Both the position numbers and the translations under genes were made by a program. A stretch of 64,000 bases of DNA from Leptobacterium_A meishanense (GTDB taxonomy: Bacteria > Bacteroidota > Bacteroidia > Flavobacteriales > Flavobacteriaceae): positions 272,852 through 336,851 of the forward strand of contig NZ_JBBEXE010000005.1 of the NCBI RefSeq assembly GCF_037645805.1. Direction: 5' to 3'. The notes under the pieces are model-generated. The model did not search any database, was not told the origin of the DNA, and worked only from the letters and a program-made list of their open reading frames with translations. Below are positions 55,171 through 64,000 of this stretch, one piece after another (the first letter of the stretch is position 1; each line of letters starts with the position of its first letter).

Positions 55171-57327
55171 TTAGTCTTTAAATTCTTTCAGCACAGCTTT
55201 ATTAGGCAGTTCATCATATCCCATATTAAAGAATGTAAAACCAAAAATATCAGCGTATTGCTCAATGGTTTTACTTACAGGGGTTCCGGCTCCGTGTCCG
55301 GCGTTTGTTTCAATCCGTATCAAGACCGGTGTTTTCCCGGCATGTTTATCTTGTAATTCTGCAGCAAATTTAAAACTATGCGCAGGGACTACGCGGTCAT
55401 CGTGGTCACCGGTAGTTATTAGAGTTGCCGGGTACATGGTTCCTTCTGTAACACTATGAAGAGGGGAATAGCCTTTTAAATAGGCAAACATTTCTTTATT
55501 ATCTTCAGCTGTACCGTAATCGTAGGCCCAACCTGCACCGGCTGTAAAAGTGTGGTAACGCAGCATATCAAGGACGCCTACTGCAGGGAGTGCCACTTTC
55601 ATTAAATCCGGGCGTTGTGTCATGGTAGCGCCTACCAATAAACCTCCGTTAGAACCTCCTCGAATGGCTAAATATTCAGGGGAAGTATAGTTTTCGGCAA
55701 TTAAATATTCAGCAGCGGCAATAAAATCATCAAACACGTTTTGCTTTTGCATTTTAGTGCCGGCAATATGCCAAGCTTTTCCATATTCACCACCACCTCT
55801 TAAATTGGGCACTGCATACACTCCGCCCTGCTCTAACCATACGGCCATTAGGGTACTGAAAGAAGGGGTCAAACTAATATTAAATCCACCATAACCATAT
55901 AACATGGTTGGATTTTTCCCGTTGAGCTTCAACCCTTTTTTATAAGTGATGATCATGGGCACTTTGGTGCTGTCTTTAGAAGTATAAAACACTTGCTTAG
56001 ACTCATAAGCATCACTGTCGAAATCAATATTCGGGCTCCAATAAGTGTCTGATTTCCCCGTTTCAGGATTGTATTTATAAATATTTCCCGGGGTATTATA
56101 ATTAGCAAAAGAATAGTAAAGCACAGTAGCTTCTTTTTTGCCATTAAAGCTTCCGACACTTCCCACACCAGGGAGCACTACTTCTCTGACTTGCTTTCCA
56201 TCATAGTCATATTGGAATACCTTGGAAACAGCATCGATCATGTACTCAGCGAAGAAATACCCTCCTCCTGTAGAGACACTAAGCACATTTTCAGTTTCAG
56301 GGATAAAATCCACCCAGTTTTCAGGAGCAGGATTAGAAGCATCCACGGTTACGATCTTTTTATTAGGAGCATTTAAGTTTGTTACTAAATATAGTTTAGA
56401 TCCCATATTTTCAATAACACCGGTATCACTGTCATAATGCATCAATATAGGAACCAACGAAGAAGAAGGCTCTGTCAAATCTTTAATATAAAGCCTGTTT
56501 CCTGAAGTTGACACAGATCCACTAACTATCAGATAGCGATCATCTTCAGTGACATAGCCACCCACATAACGGTGTTTTTCTGCTTCTGTACCCCCAAAAA
56601 TCAATTCATCCTCTTTCTGTGTAGTTCCAAGCTTATGATAGTATAATTTATGTTGGTCTGTTTTTGCAGACAGTTCACTCCCTTCAGGCTTGTCATAGCT
56701 TGAATAATAAAAACCATCATCTCCCTTCCAGGAAAGCCCGCTAAATTTTACATCAACAATAGTGTCTTCAATAATTTCACGGCTTTCAGCATCCATTACA
56801 ATGACTTTTCTCCAGTCGCTTCCCCCTTCAGAAATCGAATAAGCAGCAAGTTTTCCACTTTTAGAGAAACTTAACCCTGCTAATGATGTGGTTGCATCCT
56901 CAGAAAAAGTATTGGGGTCTAAAAATACTTCGGGCTCTTCATCCCCTTTTTGCCGATATACAACATATTGATTTTGTAACCCATTGTTTTTATAGAAATA
57001 GGTATAATTGCCCTCTTTAAAAGGAGCAGTGATTTTTTCGTAGTTCCATAGTTTTTCCAAACGCTGTTTTAAATCATCTCTGAAAGGAATGTTTTCCAAA
57101 TAACCAAAAGTCACATTGTTTTGGCGTTTCACCCAGTCTTCTGTTTCTTCAGAGCGGTCATCTTCTAACCAGCGGTAAGGGTCTTTCACTTCGGTACCGA
57201 AATAATTGGTTATCGTGTCTACTTTTTTAGTTTCCGGGTATTCCACAGCAATAATATTTTCTTCATTTGCCTTTTTACAAGCAAAAAAGGATACAATAGC
57301 TAAAGAAAGAACATAAATTTTTTTCAT
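55171..57327 (-). CDS. Prolyl oligopeptidase-family serine peptidase (S9) lipoprotein
   Basis: 718 residues. Lipobox SFFACKKA marks an envelope lipoprotein. An N-terminal beta-propeller region (e.g. [20 protein letters not shown]) is followed by an alpha/beta hydrolase domain with Ser in [17 protein letters not shown], Asp in [17 protein letters not shown] and His in [15 protein letters not shown]. Prolyl oligopeptidases cut short peptides after proline. Full length. Both flanking gene pairs are separated by hairpins. Confidence 0.93.
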   Translation of the reverse strand: MKKIYVLSLAIVSFFACKKANEENIIAVEYPETKKVDTITNYFGTEVKDPYRWLEDDRSEETEDWVKRQNNVTFGYLENIPFRDDLKQRLEKLWNYEKITAPFKEGNYTYFYKNNGLQNQYVVYRQKGDEEPEVFLDPNTFSEDATTSLAGLSFSKSGKLAAYSISEGGSDWRKVIVMDAESREIIEDTIVDVKFSGLSWKGDDGFYYSSYDKPEGSELSAKTDQHKLYYHKLGTTQKEDELIFGGTEAEKHRYVGGYVTEDDRYLIVSGSVSTSGNRLYIKDLTEPSSSLVPILMHYDSDTGVIENMGSKLYLVTNLNAPNKKIVTVDASNPAPENWVDFIPETENVLSVSTGGGYFFAEYMIDAVSKVFQYDYDGKQVREVVLPGVGSVGSFNGKKEATVLYYSFANYNTPGNIYKYNPETGKSDTYWSPNIDFDSDAYESKQVFYTSKDSTKVPMIITYKKGLKLNGKNPTMLYGYGGFNISLTPSFSTLMAVWLEQGGVYAVPNLRGGGEYGKAWHIAGTKMQKQNVFDDFIAAAEYLIAENYTSPEYLAIRGGSNGGLLVGATMTQRPDLMKVALPAVGVLDMLRYHTFTAGAGWAYDYGTAEDNKEMFAYLKGYSPLHSVTEGTMYPATLITTGDHDDRVVPAHSFKFAAELQDKHAGKTPVLIRIETNAGHGAGTPVSKTIEQYADIFGFTFFNMGYDELPNKAVLKEFKD

Positions 57328-57369
57328 AATAATAAAATGAATAATTAATTAATAGTCAAACATAAAATA

Positions 57370-57403
57370 AAAAGACTCTTGTTTTATTTTTCAAGAGTCT
57401 TTT
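57370..57403 (-). terminator. Rho-independent terminator after DoxX-like gene
   Basis: AAAAGACTCTTG and CAAGAGTCTTTT frame a loop at 57382-57391. The minus-strand T tract (TTTTTATTTTAT) after the stem supports termination of the DoxX-like gene on that strand. Confidence 0.8.
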
Positions 57404-57438
57404 AACAGTATTTAACATTATTTTGAAAATATCGTTAT

Positions 57439-57810
57439 TTAAAAAAGTGATTTATACGAATCCCAATATTTTAACATCAAATAAGCATTTAGGACAAACA
57501 CTAAAGCAGCAGGGCCAATGTTTGCAGGATCTAATAATGCATGAAAAAGGATGATGTTTACAGAAATCGGAGCTAGGATAACCAAAGCAAATGGAACAGC
57601 TTTGTTGATTAGCAACAACAATCCGGCTAAAATTTCTACGATGGCAACAAGCGTCATCATATAACCAGTAGCGACGAGCGCGCCCATGAAACTTCCGGCA
57701 GCATCAGGCAATTCCATAGGGGGCATAAAGTTGGCAAATTTGTTTGCTCCAAAAACGACTAAAGCTAGCCCTAGTAGAAGCCTTAAGACTAAGGTGATTT
57801 TTGAACTCAT
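57439..57810 (-). CDS. DoxX-like four-helix membrane protein
   Basis: 123 residues. LRLLLGLALVVFGANKFANF opening and MMTLVAIVEILAGLLLLI and further hydrophobic segments give four membrane helices. The short Lys-Phe-x-x-F-M-P-P region after helix 1 fits DoxX. Function in this family is mostly unassigned. Own terminator 36 bases downstream. Confidence 0.8.
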   Translation of the reverse strand: MSSKITLVLRLLLGLALVVFGANKFANFMPPMELPDAAGSFMGALVATGYMMTLVAIVEILAGLLLLINKAVPFALVILAPISVNIILFHALLDPANIGPAALVFVLNAYLMLKYWDSYKSLF

Positions 57811-57927
57811 AATGTTGGTTTTTATGGGTTAATTTTTTAATAAAACTTAAAAAAGTTTATAGCTAAAGATATGAATAAAAATGAAAAAAGTTTAAAACGT
57901 CTCTATAATAAACTTACAAAAGTATTT

Positions 57928-58971
57928 TTAAAAAGAGTTGATAATGGTAATTCCTGCTTGTAAATAAGTAGGGTTAAGCGTGAAAAAAGAAGTAGCTTTA
58001 GGCAAAGCTATTTGGTTGCTAATAAGCATTTCAGGGTTTAGTTTTCCTTGCAGGATCATCTCTAGCATAGGAGCATAGGCAAAAGCCTGCATGCCGTGGC
58101 TTCCTATAATTTCTAGCTCATTCGCAATAAGCAAATGCATCGGAACAGGGGGATTCATATCATCACCGGAAAGTAACCCTACCTGGATATGCTTTCCCCT
58201 TTTTCGAAGACTTTGAATAGCATTGATACAGGTAGTTTTACTACCTAATGCATCAACAGCGACGTGTGTGCCTCCTTTGGTCAACTCTTTTACAGTTTTG
58301 GGGACATCAGGGTCTTTTTTGGCATTTAATCCAATGTGCGCCCCTGTTTTTTTAGCAAAAGCCAGTTTTTCATCATCAATATCTACGGCAATCACTTGTG
58401 CACCTAGGGCATTTGCAATCATAATGGCAGAAAGGCCAACCCCCCCACAGCCATAGACAACCACCCAATCGCCTCCTTTTACTTGTCCTTGGTGCACAAT
58501 AGCCCTGAAGGAAGTAATAAACCGGCAACCTAGACTTGCGGCAGTTTCATAACTCATGCTTTCGGGAAGGGACACCAAATTTAAATCGGCATGATGTATA
58601 GAAACATACTCTGCAAAAGTTCCCCAATGGGTAAACCCCGGCTGGGTTTGTACATCACATACCTGTTGATTCCCTTCATTGCATTGTAAACAACTTCCAC
58701 AACCACACACAAAAGGAGCGGTTACCCGATCGCCTTTTTTCCATTTGGTTACATTTTTTCCGATAGCAACCACCTCTCCAGCCATTTCATGCCCCGGAAT
58801 ATGGGGAAATGTTTTGATATCAGCATCATGCCCCATCCAACCGTGCCAGTCGCTACGGCACAATCCGGATGCTTTTACCTGAATAATAACCCCATGGTCT
58901 TTTGGCGTAGGGTCTTCTACGTTTGTTATGGAAACAGGGGTCTGAAATGCTTCGTAGGTGAGGGCTTTCAT
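57928..58971 (-). CDS. Zinc-dependent alcohol dehydrogenase-family oxidoreductase
   Basis: 347 residues. Catalytic zinc site Cys in VKASGLCRSDWHGWMGHD with the GHE in PGHEMAGEVVAIGKNV; structural zinc cysteines CGCGSCLQCNEGNQQVC; Rossmann motif VVYGCGGVGLSAIMIANALG. MDR family; it could oxidise an alcohol or reduce an aldehyde with NAD(P)H. Separated by 15 bases from asd on the same strand, so likely cotranscribed, but the link to lysine/threonine synthesis is only positional. Confidence 0.88.
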   Translation of the reverse strand: MKALTYEAFQTPVSITNVEDPTPKDHGVIIQVKASGLCRSDWHGWMGHDADIKTFPHIPGHEMAGEVVAIGKNVTKWKKGDRVTAPFVCGCGSCLQCNEGNQQVCDVQTQPGFTHWGTFAEYVSIHHADLNLVSLPESMSYETAASLGCRFITSFRAIVHQGQVKGGDWVVVYGCGGVGLSAIMIANALGAQVIAVDIDDEKLAFAKKTGAHIGLNAKKDPDVPKTVKELTKGGTHVAVDALGSKTTCINAIQSLRKRGKHIQVGLLSGDDMNPPVPMHLLIANELEIIGSHGMQAFAYAPMLEMILQGKLNPEMLISNQIALPKATSFFTLNPTYLQAGITIINSF

Positions 58972-58986
58972 AGGCGTAAAGGGGAA

Positions 58987-59985
58987 TTATTTAACAGTTA
59001 TCGAACTATAAGAGGCAATAAACTCAGCAATTTGCACTGCATTGGTAGCGGCTCCTTTTCGGAGGTTATCGGCCACAATCCACATGTTCAATGTATTGGG
59101 CTGGGAATGATCCCTGCGCAATCGGCCTACAAAAACATCATCCTTTCCTTCTGCATAGATAGGCATGGGGTAGGTATTTACATCCGGATTGTCCTGAAGG
59201 GTTACTCCAGAGGTATTGTTCAATAGTGAACGGACTTCATTAAGGTCAAAATCATTTTCAAACTCCACATTTACTGATTCGCTATGGCCACCCACGACTG
59301 GAATACGGATAGCTGTTGCCGTTACACTAATGGTAGTGTCATTAAGTATTTTTTGTGTTTCCCTAACGAGTTTCATCTCTTCTTTGGTATAACCGTTCTC
59401 TTCAAAAACATCACATTGCGGAATAGCATTCCGGTGGATAGGGTATGGATAGGCCATTTCCCCTTTCTCTCCGGCATATTCGTTCTCCAGTTGTTTAACT
59501 GCTTTTATTCCAGTTCCAGTAATGGATTGATAGGTAGAAACGACTATTCTTTTTATTTTGTATCTTGAATGGAGTGGCGCCAGTGCCATTACCATTTGGA
59601 TGGTGGAACAATTAGGGTTGGCAATGATCCGGTCTTCAGGCGTAACGGAGCCGGCATTAATTTCCGGGACGATCAGTTTTTTAGTGGGGTCCATTCGCCA
59701 GGCAGAAGAATTGTCAATAACAACAGTACCCACTTCTGCAAATTTTGGCGCCCATTCTAACGAAGTGCTTCCTCCAGCAGAAAACAAGGCTATATCTGGC
59801 TTGGTAGTAACTGCATCTTCTAAACTAATAACCGTATAGTTTTTCCCTTTAAACGTGACTTTTTTTCCTATTGATCTTTCGGAGGCAACGGGAATTAATT
59901 CAGAGACAGGGAAATTACGTTCTGCCAGTACTTTTAGCATCACTTCACCTACCATCCCGGTGACCCCTACAACAGCAACTTTCAT
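58987..59985 (-). CDS. asd: Aspartate-semialdehyde dehydrogenase
   Basis: 332 residues. Reduces aspartyl phosphate to aspartate semialdehyde, common to lysine, methionine and threonine synthesis. MKVAVVGVTGMVGEVMLKVL at the start, catalytic Cys in IIANPNCSTIQMVMALAPL and the C-terminal IRIPVVGGHSESVNVEFEND with its His. Typical length. Preceded by a clear two-part promoter. Confidence 0.95.
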   Translation of the reverse strand: MKVAVVGVTGMVGEVMLKVLAERNFPVSELIPVASERSIGKKVTFKGKNYTVISLEDAVTTKPDIALFSAGGSTSLEWAPKFAEVGTVVIDNSSAWRMDPTKKLIVPEINAGSVTPEDRIIANPNCSTIQMVMALAPLHSRYKIKRIVVSTYQSITGTGIKAVKQLENEYAGEKGEMAYPYPIHRNAIPQCDVFEENGYTKEEMKLVRETQKILNDTTISVTATAIRIPVVGGHSESVNVEFENDFDLNEVRSLLNNTSGVTLQDNPDVNTYPMPIYAEGKDDVFVGRLRRDHSQPNTLNMWIVADNLRKGAATNAVQIAEFIASYSSITVK

Positions 59986-60006
59986 TGTAATAATAGTTTA
60001 ATAAAG

Positions 60007-60036
60007 CAAAAATAATTATTAATTGATGTTGTGCAA
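60007..60036 (-). promoter_or_regulatory. Bacteroidota promoter for asd (TTG - 19 - TATTTTTG)
   Basis: Minus-strand TATTTTTG (60014-60007) matches TAnnTTTG; a TTG lies 19 bases upstream, which fits the expected spacing for a Bacteroidota -33 element. 21 bases before the asd ATG. It is the best-formed promoter I saw in the window. Confidence 0.6.
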
Positions 60037-60203
60037 TGTTTAGTATAGAATATTATGAAAATACAACAAAAAGTTATAATTGTCACAAAAAGAACTGTCT
60101 TTTACGAATTATATATATTCAACTAGTTAGGCGTAACTAACTAAATTAAATAAGCCAATAAGTGGGGATATTACAGTAAAACATCTTTTTAAAACCTACT
60201 TTC

Positions 60204-61715
60204 CTATTCGCCCTGTCCCAATGAAAAACCACGTTTTCCATCAAACTCATAAAGGTTTTCAGTTTTAATTACATCAAACCCTAAATGATTTAGTTTGGAC
60301 AAGAGGGCAATTATTTGTTCATAATCAATGCCGAAATACTTTGAATCATTAGTTTCCGTTTTGGTGTCTACTCCAACAAACCTGCAACGCCAGTGGTCTG
60401 TACAGTAAGTTTCTTCTATTCCTTCGGGATACACCTTGACCCCACGGTTCGTAATCATTTTCAATTTCAGCTTGTACACATCTAGTTTTGAAAGTGCCTC
60501 TCCTAACTCATTAGGGTTGTTCCCTTGCCAATCCAAAAAAGTATCTATTCCTACCAATTCTTTTTGTTCCTGTTTGCGAACATATTCAGGTATTTGTATT
60601 ATGCCATTTGCTTGCTCTAAAACACTTTTTGCTAAATTTTTTGGAATCTGTTCCAGATTAGAGATTACCCGATCTGCAAATTCTTGAGTTCCTACTTTCT
60701 TTATACTTATCCCTTTTTGATAGATATCTGCTGTATGATAACCCTGTTCTAGGGTAGTTAACCAAGCATTTTTAATTTTATCACCAATGCCGGTTTGTCC
60801 AATGTGGGCTAGCATGGCTACTGCAGCATTAATAAGGCCTGATGGATTAGCGATTCCCTTACCTGCTATATCCGGAGCTGAGCCATGAATAGCTTCAAAC
60901 ATAGCTACATTTTTCCCAATATTAGCTGAACCACACATCCCTACTGAACCGGCAATCTCTGCAGCAATATCTGATATAATATCTCCATAGAGATTTGCTG
61001 TAACAATGACATCGTAATTTTGTGGTCGGGCAGCCAAATGTGCAGAACCAATATCAATTATCTGTGTTTCGCTTTTAATATCAGGATATTCTGCTGCAAT
61101 TTCATCAAAAACTTTATGAAATAACCCATCGGTTATTTTCATGATGTTATCTTTAACCATACACGTAACTTTTTTACGCCCATAAGCTTTTGCATATTCA
61201 AATGCATAGCGGACAATACGTTCACATCCGGGACGGGTAATAAGTTTTAGGCATTGATATACGTCTTGTGTTTGCCTGTGTTCAATTCCTGCATATAAAT
61301 CTTCTTCATTTTCACGAATGATCACCACATCCATATTAGGAAAATTGCTAGTTATATAAGGAGATAATGCCTCAACAGGCCGAACATTAGCAAAAAGACC
61401 CAATGATTTTCTCAAGGTTACATTTAGGCTTTTGTAGCCTTTGCCTTGTGGCGTAGTAATAGGGGCTTTGAAAATAATTTTATTTTTATTGATGGCATCC
61501 CAAGCACCGGACTCTATACCTGATGTGTTTCCGGATAAATACATTTTCTCACCCAATTCAATAAATTCAGGTTTAATATTAGCTCCTGCAGCCTCTAAAA
61601 TGCGTAAGGTGGCTTCCATAATTTCAGGCCCAATACCATCTCCACTGGCCACGGCAATTTTAACGGGTTTATTAATTTTCTTTAGTGACTGCTCGCTTAT
61701 TTCTAATGTATTCAT
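60204..61715 (-). CDS. icd: NADP-type isocitrate dehydrogenase, long form
   Basis: 503 residues. Decarboxylates isocitrate to 2-oxoglutarate in the TCA cycle. Marks: VASGDGIGPEIMEATLRILE (20 residues), SLNVTLRKSLGLFANVRPVE, VIIRENEEDLYAGIEHR, VIVTANLYGDIISDIAAEI and FEAIHGSAPDIAGKGIANPS. A ~150-residue C-terminal part (from KNLAKSVLEQANGI) is an addition compared with ~350-residue IMDH/IDH relatives, as in the Rickettsia-type IDH. Cofactor is inferred from relatives, not read. Flanked by AT-rich gaps on both sides. Confidence 0.9.
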   Translation of the reverse strand: MNTLEISEQSLKKINKPVKIAVASGDGIGPEIMEATLRILEAAGANIKPEFIELGEKMYLSGNTSGIESGAWDAINKNKIIFKAPITTPQGKGYKSLNVTLRKSLGLFANVRPVEALSPYITSNFPNMDVVIIRENEEDLYAGIEHRQTQDVYQCLKLITRPGCERIVRYAFEYAKAYGRKKVTCMVKDNIMKITDGLFHKVFDEIAAEYPDIKSETQIIDIGSAHLAARPQNYDVIVTANLYGDIISDIAAEIAGSVGMCGSANIGKNVAMFEAIHGSAPDIAGKGIANPSGLINAAVAMLAHIGQTGIGDKIKNAWLTTLEQGYHTADIYQKGISIKKVGTQEFADRVISNLEQIPKNLAKSVLEQANGIIQIPEYVRKQEQKELVGIDTFLDWQGNNPNELGEALSKLDVYKLKLKMITNRGVKVYPEGIEETYCTDHWRCRFVGVDTKTETNDSKYFGIDYEQIIALLSKLNHLGFDVIKTENLYEFDGKRGFSLGQGE

Positions 61716-62092
61716 GTTTTTTTAGTTTAAATATTTCAATTGCAAATATGGAAAGATTAATTCATTTATTTTTATTTATATATTTTATGGATTATATAAA
61801 CTATAAATTATGAATAAATATTACAAAACTTGAAAAATCAGTAAAACTACTTGAGTATAAAACATATAAATTTTCATTCATTATAGCTATTTAAGCTAAA
61901 ATAGTACTAATACTGTGTATAAGAAATAATGGAAAAAGACTCTTGAGACGTAAAAAGGGTAAATCAAATAATTTGAAAGCTTAATATATTAAATCTGTAG
62001 TAGTGGATATGTAAAATCATTGTAATTATTAAAAAAACCACTCCCAAGGAGCGGTTTAGTTACACAAATTGAATATGCAGTGCAGCGGCACC
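61716..62092. other. AT-rich gap between icd and mscL
   Basis: 377 bases with only short open frames (longest I found ~21 codons). Contains the mscL terminator at its right end. No further feature seen. Confidence 0.6.
62031..62056 (-). terminator. Rho-independent terminator after mscL
   Basis: On the minus strand AACCGCTCC, loop TTG, GGAGTGGTT (nine pairs with one G-T), followed by TTTTT. Lies 37 bases after the mscL stop. Confidence 0.85.
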
Positions 62093-62509
62093 TTATTTTT
62101 TATCCTTTAGCAAATCACGTATTTGAGTAAGTAGTTCTTCTTGTGTAGGCCCTTTTGGTTTAGCGGGGGCTTCTTCTTTCTTCTTTTGTGTTTTTTCGTA
62201 AGCTTTTAACACCATAAATATACAGAAACCGATAATAACAAAATCGAGAATTGTTTGTGTAAAACTGCCATAGTTAATGGTTACGGCAGGAATAACTTCT
62301 CCGGCGGCATTTGTAGTGGCTTCTTTAATTTCCAGCTTTAGCTCAGTAAAGTTGACTCCTCCCAAAAGCATCCCAATAGGAGGCATTAATACATCATTGG
62401 TAAAAGAAGAAACAATTTTGCCAAAGGCGCCGCCTACAATAACAGCAGTTGCCAAATTTATGATATCGCCCTTAAATAGAAAGGCCTTAAAATCTTTAAA
62501 AAATCCCAT
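62093..62509 (-). CDS. mscL: Large-conductance mechanosensitive channel
   Basis: 138 residues. Two membrane helices: KGDIINLATAVIVGGAFGKI (start of TM1, 20 residues) and FTQTILDFVIIGFCIFMVLKAYEK (TM2), with NDVLMPPIGMLLGGVNF after TM1, and a charged C-terminal helix TQEELLTQIRDLLKDK. A homopentamer that opens under membrane tension to release solutes. TM2 above is quoted in two parts: FTQTILDFVIIG and FCIFMVLKAYEK. Confidence 0.95.
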   Translation of the reverse strand: MGFFKDFKAFLFKGDIINLATAVIVGGAFGKIVSSFTNDVLMPPIGMLLGGVNFTELKLEIKEATTNAAGEVIPAVTINYGSFTQTILDFVIIGFCIFMVLKAYEKTQKKKEEAPAKPKGPTQEELLTQIRDLLKDKK

Positions 62510-62667
62510 TTTTATGTTTTTTTGATGTGTTAGTTATAGACCAATTTAGTTAAAAAAATAAAAGAAAAAGGGGCTTAATTTATTTTTTCGATGAAAACTT
62601 TGACAAAAAAATGTATTTAGAAAAGCTTAAATAGGGATTTAGATATCTTAATTACCTAATGATAAAT

Positions 62668-63582
62668 TTATAAGTCTTTCTCTATATTATCCTTATATAA
62701 TGTTGGGGATAATTTTTTTGATTTTTGCTTTGAAAGGTACTTTCTAAGCACTCCTCCCTTAACCTTATTTATATCAAATTCAATAATGAACGCTTCTTGG
62801 TCTATAGCATCAATTGTACGGTACGTTTTTTTAGAATCGATTCGATTGATAATCAAGTGAATAATTTCAATATTATCTTTTCGTCCTTGGCTACCATATC
62901 CTTTTGCCCCATTGTAAATAGTCATTCCTTGTCCGACCTTTTCAATCAGTTCGAGCTGTAGTTCTTCAGATTTAGAGGAGATGATCATCAATCCAAGATA
63001 ATCTTCAAACCCTTCCAAGATGAGGTCTATGGTTTTTGCTGTAACTAGATAGGCGAGTACTGAATACATAGCAACCTCTAAGGAGAATAGTATGCCTGTA
63101 AGTATAAACAATACACTATTGAAAGTGAGTATAATTACTCCAATTGAAAGTCCGGTTTTGTCATTAACATAAACTCCAAGTATCTCTGAACCATCCAAGA
63201 CAGCTCCATTTTTGATGGCCAACCCAATACCGGCACCCAAAAACAAGCCACCGAAAATAGAAATCAGCAATTTATCGTTCGTAACAGATTCAAAATTTTC
63301 GAAGTGTATAATTAATGCCAAAATAAGGATGGAAACTATCGATTTAATAAGAATCCTTTTGCTAACAGTGAACCAGCCTAGTACAAAGAAGGGGATACTC
63401 AATAATGGAAGAGTTAGAGATATATCCCAAGAAATTAAATTACTGAGTAAAATAGCGACCCCTGTAACTCCACCATCCAAAAAACCATTGGGTAGCAGAA
63501 ATACTTTTAAACCAACACTTGCCAAAAATATACCGAGAGCAATTTGAATGATTTCTATGAGAGATTTAACTATATTTTTCAT
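62668..63582 (-). CDS. YitT-family membrane protein with DUF2179 tail
   Basis: 304 residues. Five hydrophobic segments in the first ~190 residues (ALGIFLASVGLKVFLLPNGF, GVTGVAILLSN, ILILALIIHF, GGLFLGAGIGLAIKNGAVLD and ILTFNSVLFILTGILF) and a soluble ~110-residue C-terminal DUF2179 domain with SKSEELQLELIEKVGQGMTI and IDQEAFIIEFDINKVKGGVL. This is the YitT/DUF161 family arrangement; transport function is proposed but unassigned. It stands alone and is followed to the right by about 420 bases without a clear gene. Confidence 0.88.
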   Translation of the reverse strand: MKNIVKSLIEIIQIALGIFLASVGLKVFLLPNGFLDGGVTGVAILLSNLISWDISLTLPLLSIPFFVLGWFTVSKRILIKSIVSILILALIIHFENFESVTNDKLLISIFGGLFLGAGIGLAIKNGAVLDGSEILGVYVNDKTGLSIGVIILTFNSVLFILTGILFSLEVAMYSVLAYLVTAKTIDLILEGFEDYLGLMIISSKSEELQLELIEKVGQGMTIYNGAKGYGSQGRKDNIEIIHLIINRIDSKKTYRTIDAIDQEAFIIEFDINKVKGGVLRKYLSKQKSKKLSPTLYKDNIEKDL

Positions 63583-64000
63583 ATAACCAATTTTTGGTGA
63601 ATTATTAAAAAAGACAAAAAATAAATTACATTCAAAAATGGCCCTTGTTTATGGCTTGGTAAGGCATGGTCTGGTATGAAAACCATTATTATTACGCTTC
63701 ATAAACTATAGCTATAGCTGATGGTTGTATTTTTAGCTTATTCCCGAATGTAATTTAGCAAAAAAATGATATTCATGACAGGAAATGCACAAAGCTCTTT
63801 TGGTAATGAATATTGGAGAAATATTATGCAACTCAATTTTGTACACTCTTTAGAACCATTACTGTCAATGTTCTTGTAGAATTGCTATGATAGCCCTATT
63901 CTTTAGGCTGTCTTTTTTAGTTTTAGTAACAGGCATTGTCTAAAAAAAGCAAGCATCCTGACCGGATTATGGCCAGGATGGTTTATAAGGTTTTTACTAT
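63583..64000. other. Region without a supported gene at the right edge
   Basis: 418 bases upstream of the YitT gene. Longest plus-strand open frame seen is 34 codons from ATG 63775, which I do not support as a gene. A minus-strand terminator at its end belongs to a gene beyond the window. Confidence 0.6.
63940..63980 (-). terminator. Rho-independent terminator of a gene to the right of the window
   Basis: CATCCTG (63954-63960) and CAGGATG (63974-63980) form a stem, extended by CC/GG pairs. On the minus strand the stem is followed by CTTGCTTTTTTT, so it ends a minus-strand transcript entering from the right. Confidence 0.7.

Noticed and set aside
60120..60150. AGTTA...TAACT inverted repeat between asd and icd
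   Set aside because: Only five pairs with no T tract; weaker than chance expectations for AT-rich DNA.
63775..63879. 34-codon plus-strand frame at the right edge
   Set aside because: Too short and without recognisable composition, spacing or neighbour; indistinguishable from chance in AT-rich DNA.
1..64000. CRISPR array, prophage, transposase or rRNA operon
   Set aside because: I looked for regularly spaced short repeats, transposase-like frames and rRNA-conserved sequences and saw none.

Overview
The window is chromosomal DNA from a member of the Bacteroidota, most likely a marine-type Flavobacteriaceae. The support is low GC, type IX secretion (T9SS) cargo and PorP/SprF proteins, Bacteroidota-style -7 boxes (TAnnTTTG) in front of several genes, a 'GAGCGCAGTCGA' palindromic intergenic element of the kind common in Flavobacteriia, many SPII lipoproteins, and family choices (OMP beta-barrel_3 receptor, DUF2807, DUF4349, GCS2-CBS ligase) typical of that class. 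No phage, transposase, CRISPR array or rRNA operon was seen.

Layout. 1-496: 5' part of glnS (minus), cut by the window edge. 790-15963: a tight four-gene plus-strand surface/adhesion operon: an Ig-like T9SS cargo protein, a PorP/SprF protein fused to a coiled coil and two SPOR-like repeats, a 3273-residue SprB-repeat giant adhesin, and a second, ordinary PorP/SprF protein. 16027-20991: a compound palindrome, folB, tRNA-Cys, a LysE-type exporter, a DUF2807 protein, RNase R and two small proteins. 20992-21527 is an AT-rich gap. 21528-23347: rpiB, a cation-diffusion-facilitator exporter and an ElaA-type acetyltransferase. 23351-27293 (minus): rnpA, a DUF4349 lipoprotein, a C-terminal processing protease, a PagL-like outer-membrane protein and an unknown, nearly all overlapping or abutting.

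27427-32248 is an amide-bond chemistry neighbourhood: GCS2-type carboxylate-amine ligase with CBS domains, aspartoacylase-like hydrolase, a 53-residue HTH-like protein, and a GNAT-nitrilase fusion. 32319-36741 (minus): M1 aminopeptidase lipoprotein, subtilase lipoprotein with a large insert, and a metallo-beta-lactamase-fold hydrolase. 36871-43313: a CPA-type antiporter with a TrkA-like tail, a 49-residue membrane protein, lepA and an outer-membrane beta-barrel receptor. 43396-50007: dusB, LolE/FtsX-like permease, rbfA, methylmalonyl-CoA epimerase, tRNA(CAT), riboflavin synthase, an apparently inserted lipoprotein gene flanked by a ~65-bp duplication, and pdxA. 50082-53895 is the fatty-acid initiation cluster yceD-rpmF-fabH-accB-accC. 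53947-63582: FAD oxidoreductase, prolyl oligopeptidase, DoxX-like protein, zinc alcohol dehydrogenase, asd, long-form isocitrate dehydrogenase, mscL and a YitT-type protein.

Most genes are core housekeeping. The accessory points worth most attention are the adhesin operon with its fused PorP/SprF-SPOR protein and seven-module higher-order repeat, the ligase/aspartoacylase/GNAT-nitrilase neighbourhood, and the lipoprotein gene inserted between riboflavin synthase and pdxA with duplication of their shared promoter region. None is claimed as an established new system; all readings come from inspection only.
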